64,000 nucleotides of DNA from Roseiarcus sp963765375 (GCA_963765375.1 CAVXVZ010000005.1:992001-1056000); one strand, 5' to 3'; positions 16,763-25,215 are shown, numbered from the stretch's first letter. Notes: a model not told the origin generated them from the letters alone. A program made the numbers and translations.

Positions 16763-17347
16763 ATGCGCATTCTGGTGCTGTTCGCCCACCCGGTCGAGAC
16801 GAGCTTCGGCGCTGCGGCGCACGCGAAGTTGGTCGAGGTCCTGCGCGCCAGAGGGCACAAGGTCGACGATTGCGATCTCAACGCCGAGGGCTTCGACCCG
16901 GTGATGTCGCGTCAGGACCGGACCGATTATTACAATGTCGCGGTCAATCGCCGCCGCGTCGCCCCCTACGTCGACCGGCTGCTCGCCGCCGAGGCGATCG
17001 TGTTCTCGTTCCCGGTCTGGAACATGGGCTTTCCCGCCATCCTCAAGGGATTCGTCGACAAGGTCTTCCTGCCCGGGGTCAGCTTCACCCTCGGCGAGGA
17101 CGGCTCCTACAATCCATGCCTCCACAACATCAAGCGCCTCGGGGTGGTATGCACCTACGGCGGCTCGCGCATGTTGACATTCTTCATGGGCGATCCGCCG
17201 CGGCGCTTCATGACCCGTTCCATGCGCCGCAACTGCGCGCCCGGCGCGCGGTGCGACTATCTCGCCCATTACGACATGGATCACACGTCGCCGGAGCGGC
17301 GCGCCGCGTTTCTCAAGAAGGTCGAGGCGAAGTTCTCGGCCTGGTGA
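16763..17347 (+). CDS. NAD(P)H dehydrogenase (quinone)-like flavodoxin-fold protein
   Basis: A 194-residue protein of the NQO1/KefF/MdaB flavodoxin-like family. ILVLFAHPVETSFGAA at the N-terminus is the FMN/FAD phosphate-binding turn. VFSFPVWNMGFPAILKGFVDKV near residues 73-95 (both halves visible) is the classic family motif. Such enzymes reduce quinones or other acceptors with two electrons from NAD(P)H in the cytoplasm. It follows the FAD oxidase by 8 bases and ends the operon, just before a palindromic element. It may recycle an electron acceptor for the oxidase (inference). Confidence 0.88.
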   Translation: MRILVLFAHPVETSFGAAAHAKLVEVLRARGHKVDDCDLNAEGFDPVMSRQDRTDYYNVAVNRRRVAPYVDRLLAAEAIVFSFPVWNMGFPAILKGFVDKVFLPGVSFTLGEDGSYNPCLHNIKRLGVVCTYGGSRMLTFFMGDPPRRFMTRSMRRNCAPGARCDYLAHYDMDHTSPERRAAFLKKVEAKFSAW

Positions 17348-17353
17348 CCGCTC

Positions 17354-17405
17354 TGTAGGGCGGGGTCGCTGACCCCGCCGGCCGGGTCGACGACCCGGCC
17401 CTACA
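17354..17405. repeat. double-hairpin palindromic element
   Basis: A 52-base element bounded by TGTAGGGC and its complement GCCCTACA. Inside are two adjacent perfect hairpins: GGCGGGGTC-GCT-GACCCCGCC and GGCCGGGTC-GAC-GACCCGGCC. A further partial arm, GCGACCCGGCCCTAC, follows at about 17409. It lies between the flavodoxin-fold gene and the LysR gene, which converge. It could form a cruciform or a bidirectional transcription stop, and has the look of a REP-type mobile palindrome. There is no T-run. Confidence 0.7.
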
Positions 17406-17419
17406 GGCGCGACCCGGCC

Positions 17420-18352
17420 CTACCCTTCCTCGCCCTCGATCGCGCGCCGATGCTTCATGAGTTCGGCCGCGGCGAAATCCATGAACGCCCGCACCCGCGC
17501 CGCCCGGCGAAGATCGGCGTGGGTCAGCATCCAAAGTCCGGCGTCGAGTTCCGGCAGCAGATAACCGGCCCGGACCAGGTCCGGGCTTCGATCGCCAAGG
17601 AAACACGGCAGCAGCGCCGCGCCGACCCCCTGACGCGCCAGCTCGAGCATGCAGTGGGCCGAGTTCGCCCTGGCGGCGATTCGTCGCGGATCGACGTTGG
17701 CCTCGATCCACCGCCGGCCCGACGCGGGCGCGAGCGCGTCTCCATAACCGATGAACGCGATCGGTTCGGTCGTCTCGGCGTCGGCATCCGCCATGTCGCG
17801 CCGGCGGTAGACGCACCACCGGGTGGTGCAGATTCTCCTGCCGACCAAGGTTTCCGGCGGATCATTGGTCAGCCGGACGGCGACGTCGGCGCCGCGCCGG
17901 GAGAGGTCGAGCACCTCGTTGGACAGGATCAATTCGACGATCACCCCCGGATTTGAAGCCTGAAACCCGGCGACGATCGCCGGCATGAAATGCAAGCCGA
18001 TGCCTATCGGAACGGTGACGGAAAGCTCGCCCGTCAGCTTGACGTCGCGCCCCGCGACCCGGCGCTCGAACTCGACGATCGACGCGGCCATCGTCGCCGC
18101 CAGCGCGATCATGTCCTCGCCGGCGGGAGTCGGCTCGTATCCGGCGCGGGAACGGTCGAAGAGGCGCGCGCCGACCGCGGCCTCGACCGCCGCCAGCCGC
18201 CGATAGACCGTCGACGGGTTGACGCCCAGGCGTTCGGCCGCCCCGACCAGCGATCGGGCGTCGGCGATCGACTTGACGAGGCGAAACTCGTCCCAGCTCA
18301 AATCCGAGTTCATGCCGCCTTCGACCGGTCGCCGGTCGCCGCTCTTCGCCAT
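17420..18352 (-). CDS. LysR family transcriptional regulator
   Basis: A 310-residue LysR-type regulator, or 297 residues if it starts at the internal ATG near 18313 (MNSDLSWDEF), which is closer to the usual N-terminus. The winged helix-turn-helix spans DEFRLVKSIADARSLVGAAERLG to VYRRLAAVEAAVGARLFDR. The rest is the periplasmic-binding-protein-like effector domain (PIGIGLHFMPAIVAGF, and HCMLELARQGVGAALLP). It is convergent with the deaminase/oxidase operon and may regulate it, though LysR regulators are usually divergent to their targets. The effector is unknown. Confidence 0.88.
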   Translation of the reverse strand: MAKSGDRRPVEGGMNSDLSWDEFRLVKSIADARSLVGAAERLGVNPSTVYRRLAAVEAAVGARLFDRSRAGYEPTPAGEDMIALAATMAASIVEFERRVAGRDVKLTGELSVTVPIGIGLHFMPAIVAGFQASNPGVIVELILSNEVLDLSRRGADVAVRLTNDPPETLVGRRICTTRWCVYRRRDMADADAETTEPIAFIGYGDALAPASGRRWIEANVDPRRIAARANSAHCMLELARQGVGAALLPCFLGDRSPDLVRAGYLLPELDAGLWMLTHADLRRAARVRAFMDFAAAELMKHRRAIEGEEG

Positions 18353-18464
18353 CCGCGCCTTGCGCCGGAGCGATCTCGCGAGGGCCCGGCCAGCTTACCT
18401 GCTGGCGCAACAAACTCCAGGTCTGAAAAGCACAAAACTGATGCGATCCTGCCGCTGTTGAGCT

Positions 18465-19455
18465 TCAGCCTGTCCGCGGCGCGGCCGCCCGCCGGAGCCG
18501 GTCGTTGATCGCCGCCCCGAGCCCATGTTCGGGGATCGGCGCGACCGCGATCCGCGCCGCGCCGGCCGCGTCGAGCGCCCGCAAATAGGAGAACAGATGC
18601 GATGCGGCCTCGGTGAGGTCTCCGGCCGGCGAGAGATCGAGCCGCGCGCCCGCCGCGCCGCCGGCCAGCAAGCCGCCGAAATCGAGCGCGGCCTCATCGG
18701 CGCGCGCCTCGGCGGCGCCGAGGCGAAGATCGGCGTTCGGCGCATAGTGCGACGCCAGTTGACCGGACGCGGTGGGCGCCGTCCGCGACCCGCCGGACCA
18801 CTCGACCGGCGAGCCGAGCGCCGAATTCGATCGCCTCGCGCGCAATCGCTCCCGGCCGCAGCAATCGAGGCCGGCCGCCGATAACCTCGACGATCGTCGA
18901 TTCGAGGCCATAGCGGCAGGGGCCGCCGTCAAGGATCCAGTCGATCCTGCCGTCGAGATCGGCGACGACGTGGGCGGCGGTGGTCGGGCTCACCCGGCCC
19001 GACCGGTTGGCGGAAGGGGCCGCGAGCGGGACGCCGGCCGCTTCGATCAGCGCGCGCGCCGTTTCATGCGACGGCGAGCGCAGGGCGACGGTTTCGAGAC
19101 CGGCGCGCGCAAGCAGGCTCACTCGGCAGGCCGGCGCGACCGGCAGGACCAGAGTGAGCGGCCCCGGCCAGAAGGCGCGGGCGAGTCTTTCGGCGTCGGG
19201 GCCGAAGACGGCGTGCTGGCGCGCGGCCTCAAGGTCGAGAACATGGGCGATGAGCGGGTTGATCGCCGGCCGCTCCTTGGCGGCGTAGATCGCCGCGACC
19301 GCCGCATCCGAGGTCGCGTCGGCGGCCAGGCCGTAAACCGTCTCGGTCGGCATGGCGACGAGGCCGCCCGCGCGTAAGGCTTCCGCCGCGTCGGCGATCG
19401 AGCCGGGGCTCGCCGCCGCGAGGCGGGTCAATCTGGGCTTCGGTTTCATCCGCAC
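18465..19455 (-). pseudogene. tsaC: threonylcarbamoyl-AMP synthase (Sua5/YwlC/TsaC) split by a frameshift
   Basis: Two overlapping reading frames encode one Sua5-type protein. The N-terminal frame (from 19455) carries the full YrdC domain: GGLVAMPTETVYGLAADA, AAKERPAINPLIAHV, FWPGPLTLVL and PSANRSG. The C-terminal Sua5 domain, with the linker GQLASHYAP, continues in the next frame down to 18465. Similarity moves between frames near 18821, where minus-strand GAATTCGGCGCTC would keep one frame if one G were removed (EF then ALGSPVEW). The enzyme makes L-threonylcarbamoyl-AMP for t6A37 in tRNA, an essential modification, so a sequencing error or a second copy is as likely as real loss. The YrdC domain alone might also suffice. 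Confidence 0.8.
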
Positions 19456-19478
19456 TCATTGCTCGCGACTCCCGCTGC

Positions 19479-19579
19479 CCTCATCCTGAGGAGCGAGGCC
19501 AAGACTCGCGTCTCGAAGGATGGTCCAGAGGGCGCCGACCGTCCTTCGAGACGCGCCTTCGGCGCTCCTCAGGACGAGG
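19479..19579. repeat. dispersed alphaproteobacterial intergenic inverted repeat
   Basis: A long imperfect hairpin. CCTCATCCTGAGGAGC (from 19479) is complementary to GCTCCTCAGGACGAGG (to 19579), and GCGTCTCGAAGGA (19509-19521) to TCCTTCGAGACGC (19542-19554). Elements with this CCTCATCCTGAGGAGC/TCGAAGGA theme are widely scattered between genes of Rhizobiales genomes. It lies upstream of the acyl-CoA dehydrogenase gene and the divergent tsaC gene. Any role in transcript stability or termination is inferred. Confidence 0.75.
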
Positions 19580-19709
19580 CAATCGGCTGCGACCCGCCTT
19601 GTCTCGCGCGTTGCGCGCCAACCTGACTGTACATAAGCTGATTTTCGCCCGCCGCAGCAAGTCGCGGCGGCCGATCGCCGGCCAGGCCGGCGACGTGGAG
19701 GAGCGAGAG

Positions 19710-21500
19710 ATGTCCTATCGTTCGCCGGTCGGCGATATCCTTTTTTCGCTCAAAGCGGTCGCCGATGTGCCGGGCATGATCCGCCGCGGGCTCGCGGGCG
19801 AACTCGATTGGGACGCGGTGTCGTCGATCGTCGCCGAGGCCGGGCGCTTCGCCACCGAGGAGATCGCGCCGCTGAACCGCCCCGGCGATCTTGTCGGCGC
19901 GCGCTACGAGAACGGCGTCGTGACCACGCCCCCGGGCTTCGCCGACGTCTATCGACGGTGGGCGGAGGCGGGCTGGAACGGCGTCTCCGCGCCGGTCGAG
20001 TTCGGCGGCATGGGCCTGCCTCATGTCGTCAACGTCGCCTGTACCGAAATCTGGAACGGCGCGTCGATGGCTTTCGCGCTCTGCCCGCTCCTCACCGAGG
20101 GCGCCGTCGGGGCGCTCAAGAGCTTCGGCTCGCGCGAGCTGCTCGACCGCTATCTCGCCCCGATGATCGGCGGCCGATGGACCGGGACGATGAACCTCAC
20201 CGAGCCGCAGGCGGGCTCGGACCTCAACGCGGTCAGGACCCGGGCGGAACGCGCCGAGGATGGAAGCTATCGCCTGTTCGGCCAGAAGATCTTCATCACC
20301 TACGGCGAGCACGACATGGCCGAGAATATCGTCCATCTCGTCCTCGCCCGATTGCCCGGCGCGGCGCCCGGAACGCGCGGCCTGACCCTGTTCCTGGCCC
20401 CGAAATTCCTTGTCAACGCCGATGGCTCGCTCGGCGAGCGCAATGACCTGCGCTGCGCCGGGATCGAGCACAAGCTCGGCATCCATGGCTCCCCGACCTG
20501 CGTCATGGTCTATGGCGACAATGAGGGCGCGAAGGCGTGGCGGGTCGGCGAGGAAAATCGCGGCCTCGCCGCCATGTTCGTGATGATGAACGCCGCGCGC
20601 CTCGCGGTCGGGACGCAGGGGGTGGCGATCGGCGAGCGCGCCTATCAGCAGGCGCTGGCTTACGCCCGGGAGCGCCGCCAGGGCCGGGGCATGAATGGCG
20701 GCGACGGCATGAGCCCGATCATCGAGCACGCCGACGTCCAGCGGATGCTGATCACGATGAAGGCGAACGTCCAGGCCGCGCGCGGCGTCTGCTGCCTGAC
20801 CGGCGTCTCGCTCGATCTCGCAAGCCACGGCGAGACCGCCGCCGAACGGACGGCCGCCGCCAACCGCGCCTCGCTGCTTACGCCGATCGCCAAGGCGTTC
20901 TCGACCGACATCGGCGACGAGGCGGCGTCGATCGGCGTTCAGGTCCATGGCGGCATGGGATATATCGAGGAGACCGGAGCGGCCCAGCACATGCGCGATT
21001 CGCGCATCGCCGCGATCTACGAGGGCGCGAACGGCATCCATGGGATCGACCTCGTGCAGCGCAAGCTGCCGCTGGCCGGCGGCGACGCCGTCCGGCAAGA
21101 GATCGAAGGCGTCCGCCGGGTCGCCGGCGACGTCGCGGGGCGCGGCGGGGCAGGCTTCGGCGCGACGGCCGAGCGGCTCGCCGAGGCATCCGACGCGCTC
21201 GAAGAATCGACGCGTCTGATGCTGGATTGGGCCGCGGCCGATCCGTATTCCGCCCTTGCGGGCGCGTCTCCCTATCTTCGCCTGTTCGGGCTCACGCTCG
21301 GCGGCGCGTGCCTGGCGAAGGCGGCCCTCGCGGCCGAGGCGCTGGCCGAAGGCGGCGATAGAAGCGAACTCGGCCGCGTCGGCCTCGCCCGCTTCTTCGC
21401 CGAGACTGTTGCGGTCGCCGCGCCGGGACTGGCGCGCGCCATCGCCGCGGGCGGCGCGCCGCTCGAACCTTATGAGACAATCCTGGCGGACAGCGCATGA
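19710..21500 (+). CDS. acyl-CoA dehydrogenase (FadE/DmdC-like, long form)
   Basis: A 596-residue acyl-CoA dehydrogenase with the extra N- and C-terminal domains of the ~590-residue DmdC/FadE-like group. Motifs are MNLTEPQAGSDLN (FAD/substrate contact), FITYGEHD, GIEHKLGIHGSPTC and the late segment VQVHGGMGYIEETGAAQHMRD-SRIAAIYEGANGIHGID, which holds the flavin-contact and catalytic-base region. The ATG at 19710 is preceded by GGAGGAG at good spacing, so the longer open frame upstream is rejected. It overlaps the next gene by 4 bases (ATGA). It oxidises an acyl-CoA; a methylthiopropionyl-CoA substrate is possible but not shown. Confidence 0.9.
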   Translation: MSYRSPVGDILFSLKAVADVPGMIRRGLAGELDWDAVSSIVAEAGRFATEEIAPLNRPGDLVGARYENGVVTTPPGFADVYRRWAEAGWNGVSAPVEFGGMGLPHVVNVACTEIWNGASMAFALCPLLTEGAVGALKSFGSRELLDRYLAPMIGGRWTGTMNLTEPQAGSDLNAVRTRAERAEDGSYRLFGQKIFITYGEHDMAENIVHLVLARLPGAAPGTRGLTLFLAPKFLVNADGSLGERNDLRCAGIEHKLGIHGSPTCVMVYGDNEGAKAWRVGEENRGLAAMFVMMNAARLAVGTQGVAIGERAYQQALAYARERRQGRGMNGGDGMSPIIEHADVQRMLITMKANVQAARGVCCLTGVSLDLASHGETAAERTAAANRASLLTPIAKAFSTDIGDEAASIGVQVHGGMGYIEETGAAQHMRDSRIAAIYEGANGIHGIDLVQRKLPLAGGDAVRQEIEGVRRVAGDVAGRGGAGFGATAERLAEASDALEESTRLMLDWAAADPYSALAGASPYLRLFGLTLGGACLAKAALAAEALAEGGDRSELGRVGLARFFAETVAVAAPGLARAIAAGGAPLEPYETILADSA

Positions 21501-22249
21501 CTCAGGACATCGAGGTCTCGCGGGACGGCGCGGTGATGTCGGCCGCCTTCGCTCGGCCGCAGAAGAAGAACGCGATCACCGGGGCGATGTACGAAGCGCT
21601 GATCGAGGCCTTCGAGGCCGCCGAGCGCGACGAGAGCGTCGGCGCTCTGGTGCTGAGCGGCAAGGGCGGCGTGTTCACCGCCGGAAACGACCTCGGCGAT
21701 TTTGTCGCTGCCGCATCGCGCGAGGGCGGCGACTTTCCGGCGTGGCGGTTCACCACTCGGCTCGCCGAATTTGGAAAGCCGCTGGTCGCCGCGGTCGACG
21801 GGCTCGCGGTCGGCATCGGAACGACGCTTCTCTTTCACTGCGATCTCGTCTACGCGACGCCCGAGTCGCGCTTCCAGACGCCGTTCGTCAACCTTGGCCT
21901 GGTGCCCGAGGCCGGGTCGTCGCTGCTTGCGCCGCAACGCTTCGGCCGCGCCAAAGCGGCCGAATTCCTCCTGCTCGGCGAGCCGTTCGGCGCCGAGGAG
22001 GCGCGCGCGCTCGGCCTCGTCAACGCTCTCTTGCCTCAGCCCGAGCTTATCGCCCATGCGATGAGCAAGGCGGCGGCGCTCGCCGCCAAGCCTCGCGCGG
22101 CCCTCCTGGCGACGCGGCGCCTTGTGCGCGGCGATGGCGAGGCGTTGAAAGCGCGCATGGCCGAGGAGATGCACGCCTTCGCCGAGGCGCTCAGGTCCGA
22201 CGAGGCGCGCAAGGCTTTCCAGGCCTTCCTGTCCGGGGGGCGGAAGTAG
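21497..22249 (+). CDS. enoyl-CoA hydratase/isomerase (crotonase family)
   Basis: A 250-residue crotonase-fold enzyme. KGGVFTAGNDLGDF near residue 58 and PLVAAVDGLAVGIGTTLLFHCD near residue 98 (read as two pieces) form the oxyanion-hole regions. FVNLGLVPEAGSS carries an acidic residue at the usual catalytic glutamate position. It is coupled by a 4-base overlap to the acyl-CoA dehydrogenase gene, consistent with consecutive beta-oxidation steps (dehydrogenation then hydration). A GGCGGC-GCA-GCCGCC hairpin follows about 50 bases after the stop and may end the transcript. Confidence 0.9.
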   Translation: MTQDIEVSRDGAVMSAAFARPQKKNAITGAMYEALIEAFEAAERDESVGALVLSGKGGVFTAGNDLGDFVAAASREGGDFPAWRFTTRLAEFGKPLVAAVDGLAVGIGTTLLFHCDLVYATPESRFQTPFVNLGLVPEAGSSLLAPQRFGRAKAAEFLLLGEPFGAEEARALGLVNALLPQPELIAHAMSKAAALAAKPRAALLATRRLVRGDGEALKARMAEEMHAFAEALRSDEARKAFQAFLSGGRK

Positions 22250-22394
22250 CCGGTTGCTTCGCCCCGCCTCGACCTCGCGCCTCCAGCCGGCGGCGCAGCC
22301 GCCGCCAACTGACGTTGCGTCCGGGCGCGAACTCGCGGACGTCATGAACGCCGTGCTATAAACGCGCCAAGTCCGCGTTGAGTAGGAGTTAACC

Positions 22395-23378
22395 ATGGCC
22401 CCGCCGCGTCCGTACTGGAAGGGTTATCTCAAGCTTTCGCTCGTTTCCTGCCCGATCGCGCTCTACACCGCGACATCGTCGGGCGAGCGCGTCGCCTTCC
22501 GCCAGATCAACAAGAAGACCGGCAACCGCCTCCGCCAGCAGCTGATCGACGAAGAGACCGGCGAGCCGATCGATCCGGACGACAAGGGACGCGGCTACGA
22601 GGTCGACAAGGGCGTCTATCTCAGGGTCGAGGACGAGGAGATCGACGCGATCGCGATCGAGAGCAGCCACACGATCGACATCGATTCCTTCGTCCCCAAA
22701 TCGGAGATCGACGAGCGCTATGTCGACAGCCCGTACTATCTGATTCCGGAGAACAAGGTCGCGCTCGAGGCGTTCGCGGTCATCCGCGACGCCATGCGCG
22801 GCAAGGGCATGGCCGCGCTGGGGCGGGTAGTCCTCTCGAAGCGCGAACGGGTCATCATGCTCCAGCCGCGGGGGAACGGCCTGCTCGGGACGACGCTCAG
22901 ATATCCTTACGAGGTTCGCGACGAAGAGATCTATTTCAGCGATATCCCCGAGACCAAGATTCCCAAGGACATGCTGGCCCTCGCCGAGCACATCCTCGAG
23001 ACCAAGGCGGCCAAATTCGACGCCTCGCAGTTCCACGACCGTTATGAAGAGGCGATCGTCGCCATGCTCAACGAGAAGAAGGCGGGGATGCCGGTTTCGA
23101 AGCAGCGCGAGCTGCCGAGGATTGTCGCCGGCACCGATCTGATGGCGGCGCTTCGCCAAAGCATCGAGAGGGCCAAGGAAGCTCAGCCGAAGGCGACGGC
23201 GGCGACGAGGCCCGCGCCGGCGCCAGCGAAGCCAGCCGCTGCCTCCAAGGGCAAGAAGGCGGCGAACCGCAACCTGGATCAGCGCGAGATGCTCCTGCCG
23301 ATCGCCGGCGGCGCGCCCACGAAGGCGGCCGAGGAAAAACAGCAGGCGAAGCCCGGCGCGAGGAAAAAGGCGGGATAG
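22395..23378 (+). CDS. ku: Ku protein (non-homologous end joining)
   Basis: A 327-residue bacterial Ku. The core domain begins PYWKGYLKLSLVSCPIALY and continues through INKKTGNRLRQQLIDEETGE, PYYLIPENK and LETKAAKFDASQFHDRYEEA. The last ~80 residues are a lysine/alanine/proline-rich tail (AKPAAASKGKKAANRN), typical of Ku proteins that bind DNA non-specifically through a basic extension. Ku forms a homodimer ring on double-strand ends and recruits LigD. No ligD gene is visible in the window. It is preceded by TAGGAG close to the ATG. Confidence 0.95.
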   Translation: MAPPRPYWKGYLKLSLVSCPIALYTATSSGERVAFRQINKKTGNRLRQQLIDEETGEPIDPDDKGRGYEVDKGVYLRVEDEEIDAIAIESSHTIDIDSFVPKSEIDERYVDSPYYLIPENKVALEAFAVIRDAMRGKGMAALGRVVLSKRERVIMLQPRGNGLLGTTLRYPYEVRDEEIYFSDIPETKIPKDMLALAEHILETKAAKFDASQFHDRYEEAIVAMLNEKKAGMPVSKQRELPRIVAGTDLMAALRQSIERAKEAQPKATAATRPAPAPAKPAAASKGKKAANRNLDQREMLLPIAGGAPTKAAEEKQQAKPGARKKAG

Positions 23379-23392
23379 GAGCGCGTTCGCCG

Positions 23393-23671
23393 CTATTCGT
23401 CATCCTGGTCGGGAACGTCGAGATGGCCGTCGGCGGCGCTTCGTTCCCAACCCGGATTTCCGAGCGCCGAGTCGACGGGCATATCATTGCGGCGCTTCGC
23501 CTCGGCGATCTTCGCCTTCAAGTCTTCCGACGCCTTCCGCAAGTCTGCCGGCGATTCGCCTTCCGCGTCGAACGGCTCTGTGTCGGACTGGGCCTGCGCC
23601 TGAATGGTCTTCCCGTCCTTGTCGCCGGCCGGCGACTTTCCGGCGGCGGGAATGCTGTTGTCCGATTCCAT
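23393..23671 (-). CDS. small acidic hypothetical protein
   Basis: A 92-residue hydrophilic, acidic protein rich in Ala, Asp, Glu and Lys (for example SPADLRKASEDLKAKIAEAKRRND). A short amphipathic helix is followed by a tail GWERSAADGHLDVPDQDDE. There is no signal peptide or membrane segment. It converges with ku across 14 bases and lies downstream of the csbD-like gene on the same strand, but a strong terminator separates the two. Its composition resembles stress-associated disordered proteins; function unknown. Confidence 0.65.
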   Translation of the reverse strand: MESDNSIPAAGKSPAGDKDGKTIQAQAQSDTEPFDAEGESPADLRKASEDLKAKIAEAKRRNDMPVDSALGNPGWERSAADGHLDVPDQDDE

Positions 23672-23696
23672 CGCGCGCTCCTCATCGCAGGGGAAA

Positions 23697-23727
23697 GAAA
23701 AAAGGCCGCCCGTGGGAGGGCGGCCTC
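23697..23727 (-). terminator. rho-independent terminator of the csbD-like gene
   Basis: On the minus strand GGCCGCCC (23718-23725 on the plus scale) and GGGCGGCC (23704-23711) form an 8-bp GC-only stem with a 6-base loop, followed directly by a run of six T. It lies about 18 bases after the csbD-like stop and has the full form of an intrinsic terminator. Confidence 0.85.
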
Positions 23728-23742
23728 TTCATTTTTGAAGCT

Positions 23743-23934
23743 TTAGCGCCTGGGCGGTTGCTCGCTCTTTCGAGCGGCGTCCTTGGCGTCGCCGAGGGCT
23801 TCGCGCGCCGCGCCCTTGGCCTTGTCGAACTTGCCTTCGACCTGCATTTGCTTGTCGTCGGTCATTTTGCCGAACGCGTCCTTCACGGCGCCCTTCGCCT
23901 TGTCGGCCGCGCCCTTGATGTGTTCCTTGTCCAC
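23743..23934 (-). CDS. CsbD family stress-response protein
   Basis: A 63-residue CsbD-like protein. The sequence starts MDKEHIKGAADKAKGAVKDA and continues with a QVEGKFDKAKGAAREALGDAKDAARK repeat, giving the two Lys/Ala/Gly-rich helices of the family. CsbD-like proteins are abundant, small and induced in general stress, with no known biochemical activity. It is monocistronic here, with a strong terminator directly downstream. Confidence 0.88.
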   Translation of the reverse strand: MDKEHIKGAADKAKGAVKDAFGKMTDDKQMQVEGKFDKAKGAAREALGDAKDAARKSEQPPRR

Positions 23935-24262
23935 GGATCTCTCCTCGTGATTGTCGGACCGCGAGACAAACGGTTCGGCGCGAGGAAGGTTCCCTCGGCT
24001 ATGGGCCCTGTTCCTACCAGCGGCTCGAAGGAGGCGCCCCTGCGCGCTTAAAGCGGGGATTACGGTGACACGAGCATATTTCCCTACATATCTCCGTCCC
24101 TCCGCCCACCGCCAAAGCCCGAAACTCGAACTCGACGCGGCCCCAGCTTAAAAAAGGGATTTATGCATGTGTCACCTTAACCCACACCTTAACCCACTGT
24201 GTCCCACCCTCATATTTCAACTCTGATTGTCCGGCGCTCGATCGCAACCCTGATCGCGCGCC
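23935..24262. repeat. intergenic region with GTGTCACC-type repeats
   Basis: No gene is supported in this stretch. It contains GGTGACAC (24064-24071) within ATTACGGTGACACGAGCATA followed by TTTCCC, and GTGTCACC (24169-24176) within TTATGCATGTGTCACCTTAA. Both are diverged copies, in opposite orientations, of the unit found many times at 33735-35400. A perfect 12-base tandem duplication, CACCTTAACCCA, occupies 24173-24196. Confidence 0.65.
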
Positions 24263-24700
24263 TCAGGCGCCCTGACTTTCGATCCAGGCTGCGCTCGCCA
24301 GGATTTCCCCCAGTCCCGGCGTCGTCGGCGACGGCAGGGGGGCGGCCGGATCGACCCAGTCGACGCGATCGACTTCGTCGCTCGTCCGTGCTTCGCCTGC
24401 CGTCCAGCGGGCGACGAACGAGGCGATGACGAAATGGGCGCGGACACCGCCGCCCTCTTGGGCGATCGCCTCGACGTGGCGGTTGAAGCCGATGATCCGG
24501 GCGGTGACGCCGACCTCCTCCTCGAGCTCGCGCGCGACGGCTTCAGCGAGCGTCTCGCCAATTTCGACCACGCCCCCCGGAAGACTGAAATGGCCGAGCA
24601 GCGGCGCCCGCGCCCGCCGGACGATCAGAACCCGCCCCTGTCGGAACACCGCCGCCGATACCGCGAGGATCGGGCGGGCGGGGAACAGTCTGTCATCCAT
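24263..24700 (-). CDS. NUDIX hydrolase
   Basis: A 145-residue NUDIX protein. The Nudix box follows GHFSLPGGVVEIGETLAEA and ends AVARELEEEVGV, matching GX5EX7REUXEEXGU with the catalytic glutamates present. The ATG at 24700 was chosen because it starts the conserved strand (RPILAVSAAVF) after a short leader; longer open sequence upstream is unlike the family. It hydrolyses a nucleoside diphosphate linked to some moiety; ADP-ribose or NADH-type substrates are common for this length. No operon partner is evident. Confidence 0.88.
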   Translation of the reverse strand: MDDRLFPARPILAVSAAVFRQGRVLIVRRARAPLLGHFSLPGGVVEIGETLAEAVARELEEEVGVTARIIGFNRHVEAIAQEGGGVRAHFVIASFVARWTAGEARTSDEVDRVDWVDPAAPLPSPTTPGLGEILASAAWIESQGA

Positions 24701-25046
24701 CGGGCGTTCCCATGGCTCTCGAGCTTGCCGCCGCTTGATAGCGGATCCGAATCTCCGGCGCCGATCAATCCGCGGGCCGGGGCAAAGCTCTCCGCGGCCG
24801 GCCAGGGAATTAGCGGCGGCGAGCGAAGGAGCGCCGTTCCCCCCGACGCTCAGCCGGGGCCCACCGAGATTTTCGCGCATTTTCTTTCGGAAAAGCAAAA
24901 GCCGTGCTACGCTCCGTTTGGTCAGGATCAATGCCGGGAGGCTGGGCGAAGACGATGGATTTGCGTTGCCTTTTTGGCGCCCGCGAGCGCGTGGTTCACC
25001 GCCCGCCTCCGTTTGACGGAGGACCTGGGGAGGGAAAAGATTATTC
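24701..25046. other. intergenic region, no gene supported
   Basis: About 350 bases between the NUDIX start and a dispersed repeat. Open frames here are antisense or cross the NUDIX gene and show no family features. I see no clear hairpin or promoter. Confidence 0.5.
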
Positions 25047-25047
25047 T

Positions 25048-25176
25048 GCCCAGGGAGTCGCGGTAACCCGTTGAAAAGGCTCATTTCGGCCAAGGGTATC
25101 CAAGGAAATCCGAGTCTTTTCCTTGGCTGGATTTGGCTGGATATCCGGCCCGCTTGGCTGGATTTGGGTAAATTTC
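25048..25176 (+). repeat. dispersed repeat, copy A, encoding a conserved short peptide
   Basis: This block matches the reverse complement of 33384-33512. The shared core begins GTAACCCGTTGAAAAGGCTC and includes TTTTCCTTGG, ATTTGGCTGGATATC and GCTTGGCTGGATTTGG. By hand, 89 of 108 bases agree over the 36 codons from the TTG at 25071, without indels. Read from that TTG the frame gives MKRL...GNPSLFLGWIWLDI..AWLDL.KF. It lies downstream of pdxH and is probably a mobile repeat or a relic of a small gene. Confidence 0.65.
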
Positions 25177-25215
25177 GCCGCGATTTGGAATTGTGCGCCG
25201 GATATTACACCATTT

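Noticed and set aside
24434..25066. 210-residue plus-strand frame over the NUDIX gene and its upstream region
   Set aside because: It is antisense to a convincing NUDIX protein and shows no domain features.
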